Source: Rhizobium leguminosarum (GTDB lineage Bacteria > Pseudomonadota > Alphaproteobacteria > Rhizobiales > Rhizobiaceae). Taken from it: a stretch of DNA of 64,000 nucleotides. Numbering within the stretch: position 1 is the stretch's first letter; each line of letters begins with the position of its first letter. A model generated the notes under the pieces. It made no database searches. It was not told the origin of the DNA and saw only the letters and a list, made by a program, of their open reading frames with translations. The DNA lies in the NCBI RefSeq assembly GCF_002953715.1, contig NZ_CP025013.1, positions 744,001-808,000 of the forward strand, written 5' to 3'. The position numbers and the translations under genes are program-made. This document shows, piece by piece, positions 27,638-37,431 of this stretch.

Positions 27638-29224
27638 ATGGCGCATTCCTTTTCCGGGATGGCTTCGTCGGCGGATTGCGGACTGGTGACGGATGATCCG
27701 ATCCTTTACCGCGCCCGTGTCGCACCGGACCGTCCGGCTCTGTTCGAAATCGCCACCGGCCGGCAGCTCACATATGCCGAGCTCGATGCGCGGATCGCCT
27801 GCTGCACCGGCTTCCTGAGCGATGTGCTCGGAGTGCGCCGCGACGGGGCGCGTGTCGCCATGCTGGCGCGCAATTCCATGGATTCGATCGTGCTTGCCTT
27901 TGCCTGCCAGCGTGCCGGCGCCATCTACGTACCGCTCAACTGGCGCCTCAACGCCGCCGAGCTTCGGCCGATTCTCGCCGATTGCGCGCCGGCCCTGCTC
28001 GTTCACGACGAGGAATTCGCCGCAACCGTCGCCAGCCTTGCGGGCGCCAATCCTGAGATGGCGGTGATATCGACGGCCGACGGTCCGGCCGGGCTGGCTG
28101 CACGGATCGAGGCGAGCCTTCCGGCCGCTCCGGTGCCCGCCGATGCCGACGCACCTTGCGTCCTTCTCTACACCTCGGGCACGACGGGACAGCCGAAAGG
28201 CGTCGTCATCACCCGCCGCAACGCCTTTTTTGCCGCCATCAATTTTTCCGTCGTCGGAGAAATCGGGCCGAAATCCGTCGCGCTTTGCGACCTGCCGTTC
28301 TTCCACACGATCGGTCTGATCGCGGTGGCGCGAACCACATTGATGCTGGGCGGCACGCTCGTCGTCTCCGACCGCTTCACACCGGCGCGCACACTCGCAG
28401 CCCTTGCCGACCGGCAGCGTGCCATCACCCATTATTTCGCCGTGCCGCAGATCGCGCTCGCCTTGCGCAACGATCCCGCCTATAGCGCCGCGGCGCTCGC
28501 CGGCCTGCATGCGCTCTTCGTCGGCGGCGCGCCGCTGACGCAGGCGCTGATCGAAAGTTATCTCGACGACGGCGTTGCGCTGGTCAACGGTTACGGCATG
28601 AGCGAGGCCGGAACGGTGCTGCACGTGCCGATCGACCGGCGGGCCGTGCAGGACAATCCCGGCAGCGTCGGTCTTCCCGCACCCTTGCTCGATATTCGCA
28701 TCGTCGGCGAGGATGGCCGCGAGGTTGATGAAGGCGAGATCGGCGAACTCTGGCTGCGCGGGCCGGCGGTGACTCCGGGCTACTGGAGCAAACCTCAGGA
28801 AACCGCTGCCGCCTTCACCGACGGCTGGTACCGCACCGGCGATCTCGGCCGACGCGAAGCAAACGGCTTCTATCGCATCGTCGACCGGCTGAAGGACATG
28901 TACATCAGCGGCGGCGAGAATGTTTATCCTGCCGAGGTCGAAGCCGCACTCGCTAGCCATCCCGACATTCTCGACGCCGCGGTCGTCGGCATTCCCGATA
29001 TCCGATGGGGCGAATGCGGCCTCGCCTATGTCGTGCTGCGGCCGGGTGCGGCGGCAACGGCCGATGAGATCGCCGGCCATTGCGCGGCAAGGCTCGCCGC
29101 CTTCAAGCGTCCGGCCCGCATCCTCTTCGTCGAGGCCATTCCCCGCACGGCCTCCGGCAAGGTGCAGAAACATGTCCTGCGCCAGTTCCATTTTGACGAA
29201 ACCCTTCAACGACAGGCCCTGTGA
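27638..29224 (+). CDS. fcs: Feruloyl/p-coumaroyl-CoA synthetase (acyl-CoA ligase)
   Basis: The 528-residue ANL-family ligase has the AMP-binding P-loop LLYTSGTTGQPKGVVIT near residue 173, NGYGMSEAG (A5 motif) near 318, WYRTGDLG near 397 and the C-terminal lysine region PRTASGKVQKHVLR. It activates ferulate, p-coumarate or caffeate with ATP and CoA. The assignment to hydroxycinnamates rests on the next gene, which encodes the hydratase/lyase for this CoA ester. ATG 27638 is preceded by GGGAGGAG; the longer frame from 27554 lacks such a site. It is the first gene of a four-gene operon, divergent from marR. Confidence 0.87.
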   Translation: MAHSFSGMASSADCGLVTDDPILYRARVAPDRPALFEIATGRQLTYAELDARIACCTGFLSDVLGVRRDGARVAMLARNSMDSIVLAFACQRAGAIYVPLNWRLNAAELRPILADCAPALLVHDEEFAATVASLAGANPEMAVISTADGPAGLAARIEASLPAAPVPADADAPCVLLYTSGTTGQPKGVVITRRNAFFAAINFSVVGEIGPKSVALCDLPFFHTIGLIAVARTTLMLGGTLVVSDRFTPARTLAALADRQRAITHYFAVPQIALALRNDPAYSAAALAGLHALFVGGAPLTQALIESYLDDGVALVNGYGMSEAGTVLHVPIDRRAVQDNPGSVGLPAPLLDIRIVGEDGREVDEGEIGELWLRGPAVTPGYWSKPQETAAAFTDGWYRTGDLGRREANGFYRIVDRLKDMYISGGENVYPAEVEAALASHPDILDAAVVGIPDIRWGECGLAYVVLRPGAAATADEIAGHCAARLAAFKRPARILFVEAIPRTASGKVQKHVLRQFHFDETLQRQAL

Positions 29225-29265
29225 AGCGGCCCCGGCATTCACGCCGAAACCCATGGAGTAACCTC

Positions 29266-30090
29266 ATGACTGACATGCAATCCCCGATTCTGGTCGAATT
29301 CGACAACGGCATCGCCTTCGTGACCCTCAATCGTCCGGAAAAGCGCAATGCGATGAACCCGGCCCTGAATGCCCGGATGCTCGAAGTGCTCGACGAGCTC
29401 GAGGGCGACGAGCGTTGCGGCGTCCTTGTCCTGCGCGGCGCCGGGGAATCCTGGTCGGCCGGCATGGATCTGAAGGAATATTTCCGCGACAATGACGACA
29501 AGCCGCGTGACGTCACGCTGAAGGCGCGGCGGCAGTCCGGCAACTGGTGGGGCCGGCTGATGTATTTCGAAAAGCCGACGATCGCCATGGTCAACGGCTG
29601 GTGCTTCGGCGGCGCTTTCACGCCGCTGGTTTCCTGCGATCTCGCCATCGCCGCCGAGGAGGCGAATTTCGGCCTCTCCGAGATCAACTGGGGCATTCTG
29701 CCGGGCGGCAACGTCACCCGCGCGGTTGCCGAAGTGATGCGCCATCGCGACGCTCTCTATTACATCATGACCGGCGAACTGTTTGGCGGGCGCAAGGCCG
29801 CGGAAATGGGTCTTGTCAACGAGGCCGTGCCGCTGGCGGAGCTTGAAACCCGGGTCCGCAAGATCTGCGCCAGCCTGCTCGAAAAGAACCCGGTGACGCT
29901 GAAGGCCGCCAAGGACACCTACAAGCGGGTGCGCAACCTGCCATGGGATCTCGCCGACGATTACATCTACGCCAAGCTGGAGCAGATGCTGTTTCTCGAC
30001 AAGACCAAGGGGCGCGACGAGGGGCTGAAGCAATTCCTCGACGACAAGACCTATCAGCCGGGGCTCGGCGCCTATAAGCGCGGCCGCTGA
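29266..30090 (+). CDS. ech: p-Hydroxycinnamoyl-CoA hydratase/lyase (feruloyl-CoA to vanillin plus acetyl-CoA)
   Basis: This 274-residue crotonase-fold enzyme shows the features that set this lyase apart from ordinary enoyl-CoA hydratases: WSAGMDLKEYFRD, WWGRLMYFEKPTIAMVNGWC, FGGAFTPLVSCDLAIAAEEA, and the catalytic-Glu region FGLSEINWGILPGGNV. It ends with the typical LDDKTYQPGLGAYKRGR. It hydrates the double bond of feruloyl- or coumaroyl-CoA and splits off acetyl-CoA, giving vanillin or 4-hydroxybenzaldehyde. It starts 41 bases after the ligase gene with GGAG ahead of the ATG. Confidence 0.93.
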   Translation: MTDMQSPILVEFDNGIAFVTLNRPEKRNAMNPALNARMLEVLDELEGDERCGVLVLRGAGESWSAGMDLKEYFRDNDDKPRDVTLKARRQSGNWWGRLMYFEKPTIAMVNGWCFGGAFTPLVSCDLAIAAEEANFGLSEINWGILPGGNVTRAVAEVMRHRDALYYIMTGELFGGRKAAEMGLVNEAVPLAELETRVRKICASLLEKNPVTLKAAKDTYKRVRNLPWDLADDYIYAKLEQMLFLDKTKGRDEGLKQFLDDKTYQPGLGAYKRGR

Positions 30091-30147
30091 GGACGAGCCC
30101 GGCTCGCCGGGCGGGTTGACGAGCCGATCATCGGGAGGAGGAAAGCA

Positions 30148-31254
30148 ATGAAGATCCATGCTGCGGTGGCGCGTGCGCCCCATACGCCGTTTTCGCTGGA
30201 AAGGCTCGATCTGGAGGAGCCGCGCGAAGGTGAAATCCTGGTTCGCGTCGTGGCAACAGGGGTTTGCCACACCGATATCGTCATGCGCGACCAGCATTTG
30301 CCGGTGCCGCAGCCGGTCGTTCTCGGCCATGAAGGCGCCGGCATCGTCGAGCGTGTCGGGCCGGGCGTTGCCAAAGTGGCGCCCGGCGATCATGTGGTCA
30401 TGACCTTCAATTCCTGCGGTCATTGCCCGAGCTGCAACGATCACGAGGAGACCTATTGCCACGAATTCTTCCCGCGCAACTTCTTCGGTGCGCGCGCCGA
30501 TGGTTCGAGCGGGCTCTCATGCGAGGGAGAGCGGGTTCACGGCAATATTTTCGGACAATCCTCCTTCGCCAGCCACGCGCTGTGCCATGAGCGCAATATC
30601 GTGAAAGTGCCTGAGGATGCGGATCTGGCGCTGCTCGGGCCGCTTGCCTGCGGCATACAGACCGGCGCCGGCGCGGTCATGAACGCGTTGAAGGTCGAAC
30701 CGGGAAAAGTGCTCGCGGTTTTCGGCATGGGCTCCGTCGGTCTTGCCGCCGTGATGGCGGCGCGGATCGTCGGCGCTTCACGGATCATCGCCGTTGATGT
30801 CAACGAGACGCGGCTGGCGCTCGCAGCGGAACTCGGTGCGACCGACATCGTCAACGGCAGGGCGACCGACGCGGTTGCCGCGATCATGGCGCTGACCGGC
30901 GCCGGCGTCGATTATTCGATCGATGCCTCCGGCGTGCCCGCCGTCATCGACCAGTGCGTGCGTGTGCTGGCGCCGCGCGGCACCTGCGGCATCGTCGGGG
31001 CCTCGCCCCATGGCGCGACGCTGACGCTCGACCTCACCCATATCCTCTCCGGCGGGCGCCGGGTCCGCGGCATCGTCGAGGGCGATTCCAATCCCGACGT
31101 GCTGATCCCGTTGTTGATCGACCTGCATCGGCAGGGCCGCTTCCCCTTCGACAGGCTGATCACCTTTTATGATTTCGCCGACATCAACCAGGCGGTGGAG
31201 GATTCGGAAAAGGGCATCGTGCTGAAACCGGTCGTGCGTCAGCCGGCCGCCTGA
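30148..31254 (+). CDS. Zinc-dependent aryl-alcohol dehydrogenase
   Basis: The 368-residue medium-chain dehydrogenase has catalytic-zinc ligands in VCHTDIV and GHEGAGIVERVG, the structural-zinc cluster CGHCPSCNDHEETYC, and the Rossmann motif VFGMGSVGLAAVMAA near residue 192. The loop HEFFPRNFFGARADG is like that of benzyl/aryl alcohol dehydrogenases (XylB/AreB type). In this operon it would interconvert coniferyl, vanillyl or benzyl alcohols and their aldehydes with NAD. A GGGAGGAGG site precedes the ATG. Exact substrate unknown. Confidence 0.85.
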   Translation: MKIHAAVARAPHTPFSLERLDLEEPREGEILVRVVATGVCHTDIVMRDQHLPVPQPVVLGHEGAGIVERVGPGVAKVAPGDHVVMTFNSCGHCPSCNDHEETYCHEFFPRNFFGARADGSSGLSCEGERVHGNIFGQSSFASHALCHERNIVKVPEDADLALLGPLACGIQTGAGAVMNALKVEPGKVLAVFGMGSVGLAAVMAARIVGASRIIAVDVNETRLALAAELGATDIVNGRATDAVAAIMALTGAGVDYSIDASGVPAVIDQCVRVLAPRGTCGIVGASPHGATLTLDLTHILSGGRRVRGIVEGDSNPDVLIPLLIDLHRQGRFPFDRLITFYDFADINQAVEDSEKGIVLKPVVRQPAA

Positions 31255-31275
31255 CACCGTTCAAGGGAGGAAACA

Positions 31276-32715
31276 ATGAATACCATCACCGAAATCGCCA
31301 CCGATACCAGCCCCGATGTCATGAAGGCGCTGCTTGGCCGGCAAAAGGCGTCTTTCCTGAGGGAAGGGCCGCCAGGCATCGACACCCGCATCGATCGCAT
31401 CGACCGCGTCATCGCCCTTCTCGTCGACCATAAGGATGCGATCGCGGCTGCCCTGTCGGAGGATTTCGGCAGCCGCAGCGTCGAGGCGAGCCTGCTTCTC
31501 GATGTCTTTACCTGCGTCGGTTCGCTCAAATATGCCAAGGCCCATCTTGCCGAATGGCTGAAGCCCGAGCAGCACGAGGCATTGTTCCCGGACGCGGTGG
31601 CCGAAGTGGTCTATCAGCCGAAGGGGGTTGTCGGAATCCTCAGCCCGTGGAATTTCCCTTATCAGCTCGCCCTTGCGCCGCTTGCCGGCATTCTTGCCGC
31701 CGGCAACCGCGCCATGATCAAGCCGTCGGAGGTGACGCCGGCTTCATCAGCATTGATGGCGGAACTCATCGCCGGCTCTTTCGACGAAACGGAAATATCA
31801 GTCGTTCAGGGCGGACCGGCGACGGGCACGGCCTTTACATCGCTTGCCTTCGACCATCTGATCTTCACCGGCGGAACCGCGATCGCCCATCATGTCATGC
31901 GCGCGGCGGCGGAAAACCTGACGCCGCTGACGCTTGAGCTCGGCGGAAAATCACCCGTCATCGTCGGCCGCTCGGCCGACCTCGCAGACGCGGCGCGCCG
32001 CGTCATGACCGTCAAGACGCTGAACGCCGGCCAGATCTGCCTGGCGCCGGACCATGTCTATGTCCCCGAGGAAAGCGTCGAGGCCTTTGCCGGACACGCG
32101 GTCGCGGCGGTCGGCGCGATGTATCCGGCGCTGAAGGAAAATCCTGATTACACTTCGATCGTCAATGCCCGCCATCTCGCCCGCATCCAGGGCCTGATCG
32201 ACGATGCCAGGGCCAAGGGCGCCCGTGTCGTCGAGATCAACCCGGCGGCGGAGAATTTCTCCCAGCAATCGGCGCACCGCATGCCTCCGACCCTGATCCT
32301 CGATCCCACGGAAGAGATGCGCGTGCTGCAGGAGGAAATCTTCGGAGCCGTGCTGCCGGTCCTTCCCTATCGCGATATCGCCGACGTCATCGATCGTATC
32401 AATGCCAGGCCGCGCCCGCTCGCTCTCTATTACTTCAGCCAGGATCAGCAGGAGGAGCACCGCGTCCTCGACAATACGACCTCCGGCGGGGTGACGGTCA
32501 ACGACTGCATGAGCCACGTCACGGCGGAAGGCCTGCCCTTCGGCGGCGTCGGCCATTCGGGCATGGGTGCCTATCACGGCAAATTCGGCTTCCTCGCCTT
32601 CTCGCATCCGCGCGCCGTCTATCACCAGAGCAAGATGGTGGAAGCCGAATACATGATGCGGCCGCCTTATGGCGAGGCGATGCGCGGCTTTTTGGCGACG
32701 GCGATCTGCAAGTAA
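31276..32715 (+). CDS. calB: Coniferyl aldehyde dehydrogenase (CalB-like)
   Basis: This 479-residue ALDH belongs to the shorter, membrane-tail-type ALDH3 branch: VVGILSPWNFPYQLALAPLAG, FTGGTAIAHHVMRAA, ELGGKSPVIVG and the catalytic Cys in NAGQICLAPDHVYVP. Its C-terminal region SGGVTVNDCMSHVTAEGLPF, then GGVGHSGMGAYHGKFGF, is typical of coniferyl aldehyde dehydrogenases. It would oxidise coniferyl aldehyde to ferulate, the substrate of the ligase encoded at the start of the same operon. It is the last gene and is followed by a hairpin. Confidence 0.87.
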   Translation: MNTITEIATDTSPDVMKALLGRQKASFLREGPPGIDTRIDRIDRVIALLVDHKDAIAAALSEDFGSRSVEASLLLDVFTCVGSLKYAKAHLAEWLKPEQHEALFPDAVAEVVYQPKGVVGILSPWNFPYQLALAPLAGILAAGNRAMIKPSEVTPASSALMAELIAGSFDETEISVVQGGPATGTAFTSLAFDHLIFTGGTAIAHHVMRAAAENLTPLTLELGGKSPVIVGRSADLADAARRVMTVKTLNAGQICLAPDHVYVPEESVEAFAGHAVAAVGAMYPALKENPDYTSIVNARHLARIQGLIDDARAKGARVVEINPAAENFSQQSAHRMPPTLILDPTEEMRVLQEEIFGAVLPVLPYRDIADVIDRINARPRPLALYYFSQDQQEEHRVLDNTTSGGVTVNDCMSHVTAEGLPFGGVGHSGMGAYHGKFGFLAFSHPRAVYHQSKMVEAEYMMRPPYGEAMRGFLATAICK

Positions 32716-32731
32716 GAGAGAAGTGGCGGGC

Positions 32732-32765
32732 GATGCCGTCGGCAGCCGCGGCTGCTGGCGGCATC
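32732..32765 (+). terminator. Hairpin downstream of calB
   Basis: GATGCCG (32732-32738) pairs with CGGCATC (32759-32765), and an inner GCAGCC/GGCTGC pair extends the stem. It lies 17 bases after the calB stop. There is no T run. The remaining sequence up to 33125 holds no gene that I can support. Confidence 0.5.
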
Positions 32766-33125
32766 GGATGGCTGCCCGCAACGAATGGCCCGATTGCGCA
32801 GGCTTATCCGGATAACGCTATATTGTGTCGTCAGGCTCCATGTCCCGACGCAGAAGATGCCGTTGTTAAACATGCCTTATGCAGCGGCTGCTAGCCGTTG
32901 AACCGCAGGGCGTGGCGGATATGATGTCTCTTGCCGTGCTGGAGCATGACCTTTCAATTGATGTCGCCAAATCTGGCAGCGGGCCTGGGTGCCCATACCT
33001 GATCGTCGCGGCGGACGCCCGCTTTCCTGTCGTCGCATTGCAGCCGATCGGCCGGGAGACGCGTCCGCGAAGGAATATGGCTTGATAGGTCTTTGATTTA
33101 ACGAAGCTAAAACCAGTGTTGCCCT

Positions 33126-35054
33126 ATGATTGGTTCGGTACATGTATTGGAAGGTGGATCCAACGCAGTGAATGGCATCTGGACGCAATTCGGTGGCAAC
33201 CTGTCATTCGTGTGCCTGGCGATTTCGCTCTGGGCGCATTTCTCGATCCAATTTCAGCGTCGTTCGGTCACACAGGAAAAAATCGCCTTCGGAATCATAG
33301 CCGGCGGCGCCTCCATCGGGTCCATATTGCTGGCCGTCGAATTCAATCCCGGCATTTATATCGACATCCGCTTTTCGCCGCTTGCTTTGGCGGGCATGTT
33401 TGGCGGACCGATCGCGGCCGCCTTTGCGGCGTCGCTGGCGATGGTCTTCCGCTTCTGGGTCGGCGGCGCGGCAATGATCGACGGTCTGATCGCAATTGCT
33501 GTCGCGACCGGTATCGGCCTGGCTGCCAATGTCTGGATCCGGAAGAGATCTCCCGAGCTCATAGACGTTGCGCTGCTGAGCCTCGCGCTCGGCGGCGCAC
33601 TTATTGTTTTGATGGCGGTGCTTCCCACCCTGGTGCACGCCCGCGTATTGGCCATCATCGGTCTGCCGATGACGGTATTGAACTGCCTGGCGACGGTGCT
33701 GTGTGGTTTCGTTCTGTTGAAGACGCAACAATGGGAGCTGGAGCGAAGCATCCTGGTGACCGCATTTTCGCAGTCGCCCGATTATCTCTACGTGAAGGAC
33801 CGAAACAGCCGGTTCATCACCGTCAATGAAAATATGATCCGCCTTTTTCGTTTCAGAACCACGGCGGAGATGACCGGATTGTCGGATTTCAATCTTATCT
33901 CGCGGCCGCGCGCCGAAGAATTTTATTATCTCGAACAGCAGGTCATGGACACCGGGGTGCCCCTGATCGACTCCGTCGAGCGTATCGAAGACAGATACCT
34001 GCTCGCCTCCAAGGTGCCGCTGAAGGATAGGCAGGGACGGGTGATCGGCCTGGCCGGCGTCACGCGTGACGTGACGGAGCGGACTGCCCTGGAGCGGGAA
34101 TTGCGCAAGAGCAAGAACCTGCTGTCACATGCGATGGCCGGCATGTCCGATGGCATCGCCATGTACGACAGCAAGGGTTTTCTCGTTTTTTGCAACGACC
34201 AGTATCGCGCCGCCTTTCCGCTATCCGGAGACGCCCGCGTGGTTGGCGCTCATATCAGCGACATCCTTCGCCGCGTTGCAGAAACCGGCGAGCGCACGGG
34301 TATCCCGGACGCTGACCGCGAAGAGTGGATCAGGTCCGTCAGTGCTACGTTGCACAGCAACAAGGACGAAGAGGTTCAGCTTCACAACGGCGACTGGCGC
34401 AGCATCCGGACAAGGCTGGCGGAAGACGGCACGGCGATGGCCGTTGTCTCGGACATCACGGCGACCAAGCAGGCGGAAATCGCCCTCAGGCTGTCGGCGG
34501 AGCAGCTGAAGTCCCTCGCCGAGACCGACGGGCTCACCGGCATGGTCAACCGCCGGGCCTTCGACGAGGCCTTCGCGCGCGAGACCGCAGGCAGCGCCAG
34601 GAAAAACACGCCGTTCAGCCTTCTGATGGTCGATATCGACCGCTTCAAGGCCTATAACGACACCTATGGTCATCCCGCCGGAGACCAATGCCTGCGTGTC
34701 GTCAGCAAGTGTCTGCGCCAGTCGGTAAGCCGCCCGGCCGACATCGTCGCACGCTACGGCGGAGAGGAATTCGTGGTTCTGCTGCCTGCAACCAGTGCGA
34801 AGGGGGCGATGATCGTTGCCGAGCAATTCGCGCGTCTCCTAAGCCAGGAGAATATCGTTCATACAGGCAGCGAATTCGGCCGGGTCACTGCCAGCATCGG
34901 CATATCCTGTGCGACGGGAGCCACCTTGAGGATCAACCCGAACCGCCTCCTGAGCGAGGCCGATGCCGCGCTCTACGACGCCAAGACCCAAGGCCGCAAT
35001 CGCATCCTGGCACATTCGCCCGAGGAGCGGCACGCCATGAAGGACGTCGGTTAG
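33126..35054 (+). CDS. Membrane diguanylate cyclase with 5TM-LYT sensor, two PAS domains and GGDEF domain
   Basis: The 642-residue protein starts with about 200 residues of hydrophobic helices resembling the 5TM-5TMR_LYT sensor (IDIRFSPLALAGMFGGPIAA). Two PAS-type regions follow (about 215-320 and 335-450), then a GGDEF domain with DGLTGMVNRRAFDEA, DIDRFKAYNDTYGHPAGD and the active-site GGEEF at residues 545-549. An inhibitory I-site RxxD (RPAD) lies five residues before it. No EAL domain is present. It should synthesise cyclic di-GMP, probably controlling motility or biofilm, with product feedback. The signal is unknown, and it stands alone with no operon partner. Confidence 0.92.
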   Translation: MIGSVHVLEGGSNAVNGIWTQFGGNLSFVCLAISLWAHFSIQFQRRSVTQEKIAFGIIAGGASIGSILLAVEFNPGIYIDIRFSPLALAGMFGGPIAAAFAASLAMVFRFWVGGAAMIDGLIAIAVATGIGLAANVWIRKRSPELIDVALLSLALGGALIVLMAVLPTLVHARVLAIIGLPMTVLNCLATVLCGFVLLKTQQWELERSILVTAFSQSPDYLYVKDRNSRFITVNENMIRLFRFRTTAEMTGLSDFNLISRPRAEEFYYLEQQVMDTGVPLIDSVERIEDRYLLASKVPLKDRQGRVIGLAGVTRDVTERTALERELRKSKNLLSHAMAGMSDGIAMYDSKGFLVFCNDQYRAAFPLSGDARVVGAHISDILRRVAETGERTGIPDADREEWIRSVSATLHSNKDEEVQLHNGDWRSIRTRLAEDGTAMAVVSDITATKQAEIALRLSAEQLKSLAETDGLTGMVNRRAFDEAFARETAGSARKNTPFSLLMVDIDRFKAYNDTYGHPAGDQCLRVVSKCLRQSVSRPADIVARYGGEEFVVLLPATSAKGAMIVAEQFARLLSQENIVHTGSEFGRVTASIGISCATGATLRINPNRLLSEADAALYDAKTQGRNRILAHSPEERHAMKDVG

Positions 35055-35136
35055 ATCGAATCCTTGATAGGTTTTTCCTATCGAGCCATCGCGCGTGCGC
35101 CCTTGATGTTTTCCCCGCTTCGACAATACAGGGCGC

Positions 35137-37431
35137 ATGGACACAAAATTCATTGGTAAGAAGTCGGCAGCAGCCGGCGGCTGGGGCGCTTTGAAGAGCT
35201 GCGGCAAGCAGTTGCTGCAAAGCGGCATGCCGATTTCAGGGGCGCGGACGATGCTGAAGGCGAACCAGCCGGATGGATTCGATTGCCCGGGCTGCGCCTG
35301 GGGCGATCCGGAGCACGGATCGTCGTTCGAGTTCTGCGAGAACGGCGTGAAGGCCGTCGCCTGGGAGGCGACGGAAAAGCGGGCAACACCCGCCTTCTTC
35401 GCGGAAAATACTTTATCGCAGCTTCGCCAGCTGACGGACTATGAACTGGAGCTCAACGGCCGCCTCACGCATCCGATGCGCTATGACGCGGCGAGCGACC
35501 GTTACCTGCCGGTCGCATGGGCGGATGCTTTTGCCGAGATCGGCAGCATTCTGAGGGGGTTCGATAGCCCCAACCGGGCGGAATTCTACACGTCGGGCCG
35601 GGCGAGCAACGAGGCCGCCTTCCTGTACCAGCTGTTCGTGCGCGTCTACGGCACCAACAATTTTCCCGATTGCTCCAACATGTGCCATGAGGCGAGCGGC
35701 ATCGCCATGCGCCAGGCGGTCGGCGTGGGCAAGGGGACCGTGCTGCTGGAGGATTTCGAAGAGGCCGACGCGATCTTCGTGATCGGGCAGAACCCGGGCA
35801 CCAACCATCCGAGGATGCTCGGCGACCTGCGCCGGGCGGCGATCCGCGGTGCACGCGTCGTCGTCTTCAATCCCATCCGCGAACGCGGCCTGGAGCGCTT
35901 CTCCGACCCGCAGGACAAGATCGAGATGCTGCGGGGCGGTTCGACGGATATCGCCAGCCTTTATCTGCAGCCGCAACTCGGCGGCGACATGGCCGCGGTG
36001 CGCGGGATGGCGAAGGCCGTGCTGGCCGCGGAAGACGCCGCCGTCGCCGCCGGTCTGCCCGCCGTTCTCGACCACGCATTTCTCGCCGAACACTGCATGG
36101 GTTTTGCGCAATACCGGGCAGCGGTCGAGGCGACGAGCTGGGCCGACATTGAGGACCAATCGGGACTGAGCCGGCAGGAGATCGAACGGGCGGCCGATGT
36201 CTATATCAACGCCGAGCGGATCATCTGCACCTGGGCGATGGGCGTGACCCAGCATCTGCATTCTGTGGCGACGATCCGCGAGATCGCCAACTTCATGTTC
36301 CTGCGCGGCAATATCGGGCGGCCGGGTGCGGGCCTTTGCCCGGTTCGCGGCCATTCCAACGTGCAGGGCGACCGCACCGTCGGCATCAACGAAATGCCAT
36401 CGGACGATTTCCTCGATGCGCTGGAGAAGCACTTCCGCTTCACCGTCCCCCGCGAGCATGGCCACAATGTCCTTGCCGCGATCGGAGCGATGCTCGACGG
36501 CTCGGCCGAGGCCTTCATCGGGCTTGGCGGCAATTTCGCCCGCGCCACGCCCGACAGCGCACTTGTTGAAAAGGCGTTGCGGCGGCTGAAGCTGACGGTG
36601 CACATCGCAACCAAACCCAACCATTCGCATCTCATGCCCGGCGAGACGGCCTTCATCTTGCCGTGCCTCGGGCGCACCGAGATGGATCTGAACGCCGCAG
36701 GCAACTCACAGCTCATAAGCGTCGAGGATTCGATGAGCATGGTGCATGGATCTGCCGGCATCAATCGCCCGGCCTCGCCGCATCTCCTCTCGGAAGTCGC
36801 CATCATTGCCGGCATTGCACAGGCGACGGTGGGCTCCGCGGTGGTCGACTGGGCAGAGCTTGCCGACGACCACGACCGCATCCGCGATCATATCGAGGCG
36901 ACCATTCCAGGCTTCGAAAATTACAATGCGCGCCTGCGCAAGCCGCGCGGTTTTCACCTGTGCAATACGGCCGCCCATCGGGAGTGGCATACACCGGCAG
37001 GCAAGGCATCATTCTCTTGGGAGGCGCTTCCGGAGGAGACGGTGCATCAGCGGGCGCGAAAGGGCGAGGGGCGTTTCGCCCTGCAGACGTTCCGATCGCA
37101 CGATCAATACAATACGACGGTCTATGGCCTCGATGACCGATATCGCGGCGTCTACGGGGAGCGGCAGGTCATCTTCATTCACCCAGCCGACCTGAAGGCG
37201 ATGAATGCCGAGGCCGGCGACCGGGTCGACGTGGTCGGCGAGCATGATGACGGTATCGAGCGCATCGCAGAGGATTTCCGCTTTGTGCCCTATGACATTC
37301 CGAGGGGAAGCATCGCGGGTTATTATCCCGAGCTGAACGTGCTCGTGCCGCTTGGCAGCGCGGGCGTGGAAAGCGATACGCCCACCTCGAAATCCATCAT
37401 GGTATCCTTTCGCCGGCGAAAAGCCGCGTGA
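35137..37431 (+). CDS. FdhF/YdeP-family molybdopterin oxidoreductase
   Basis: The 764-residue protein belongs to the molybdopterin-guanine-dinucleotide family represented by E. coli YdeP. It has an N-terminal FDCPGCAWGDP motif, NFPDCSNMCHEASGIAMRQ in the cofactor region, FVIGQNPGTNHPRMLGDLRRA, and the C-terminal dinucleotide-binding domain with VIFIHPADLKAMNAEAGDRV. The full four-cysteine N-terminal iron-sulfur motif of catalytic formate dehydrogenases is not present. Its substrate is unknown; the formate link is by family name only. Its stop overlaps the next gene (GTGA), so the two are probably coupled. Confidence 0.88.
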   Translation: MDTKFIGKKSAAAGGWGALKSCGKQLLQSGMPISGARTMLKANQPDGFDCPGCAWGDPEHGSSFEFCENGVKAVAWEATEKRATPAFFAENTLSQLRQLTDYELELNGRLTHPMRYDAASDRYLPVAWADAFAEIGSILRGFDSPNRAEFYTSGRASNEAAFLYQLFVRVYGTNNFPDCSNMCHEASGIAMRQAVGVGKGTVLLEDFEEADAIFVIGQNPGTNHPRMLGDLRRAAIRGARVVVFNPIRERGLERFSDPQDKIEMLRGGSTDIASLYLQPQLGGDMAAVRGMAKAVLAAEDAAVAAGLPAVLDHAFLAEHCMGFAQYRAAVEATSWADIEDQSGLSRQEIERAADVYINAERIICTWAMGVTQHLHSVATIREIANFMFLRGNIGRPGAGLCPVRGHSNVQGDRTVGINEMPSDDFLDALEKHFRFTVPREHGHNVLAAIGAMLDGSAEAFIGLGGNFARATPDSALVEKALRRLKLTVHIATKPNHSHLMPGETAFILPCLGRTEMDLNAAGNSQLISVEDSMSMVHGSAGINRPASPHLLSEVAIIAGIAQATVGSAVVDWAELADDHDRIRDHIEATIPGFENYNARLRKPRGFHLCNTAAHREWHTPAGKASFSWEALPEETVHQRARKGEGRFALQTFRSHDQYNTTVYGLDDRYRGVYGERQVIFIHPADLKAMNAEAGDRVDVVGEHDDGIERIAEDFRFVPYDIPRGSIAGYYPELNVLVPLGSAGVESDTPTSKSIMVSFRRRKAA

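Noticed and set aside
32879..33085. Short plus-strand frame before the diguanylate cyclase gene
   Set aside because: 68 residues with no family features and no ribosome-binding site.
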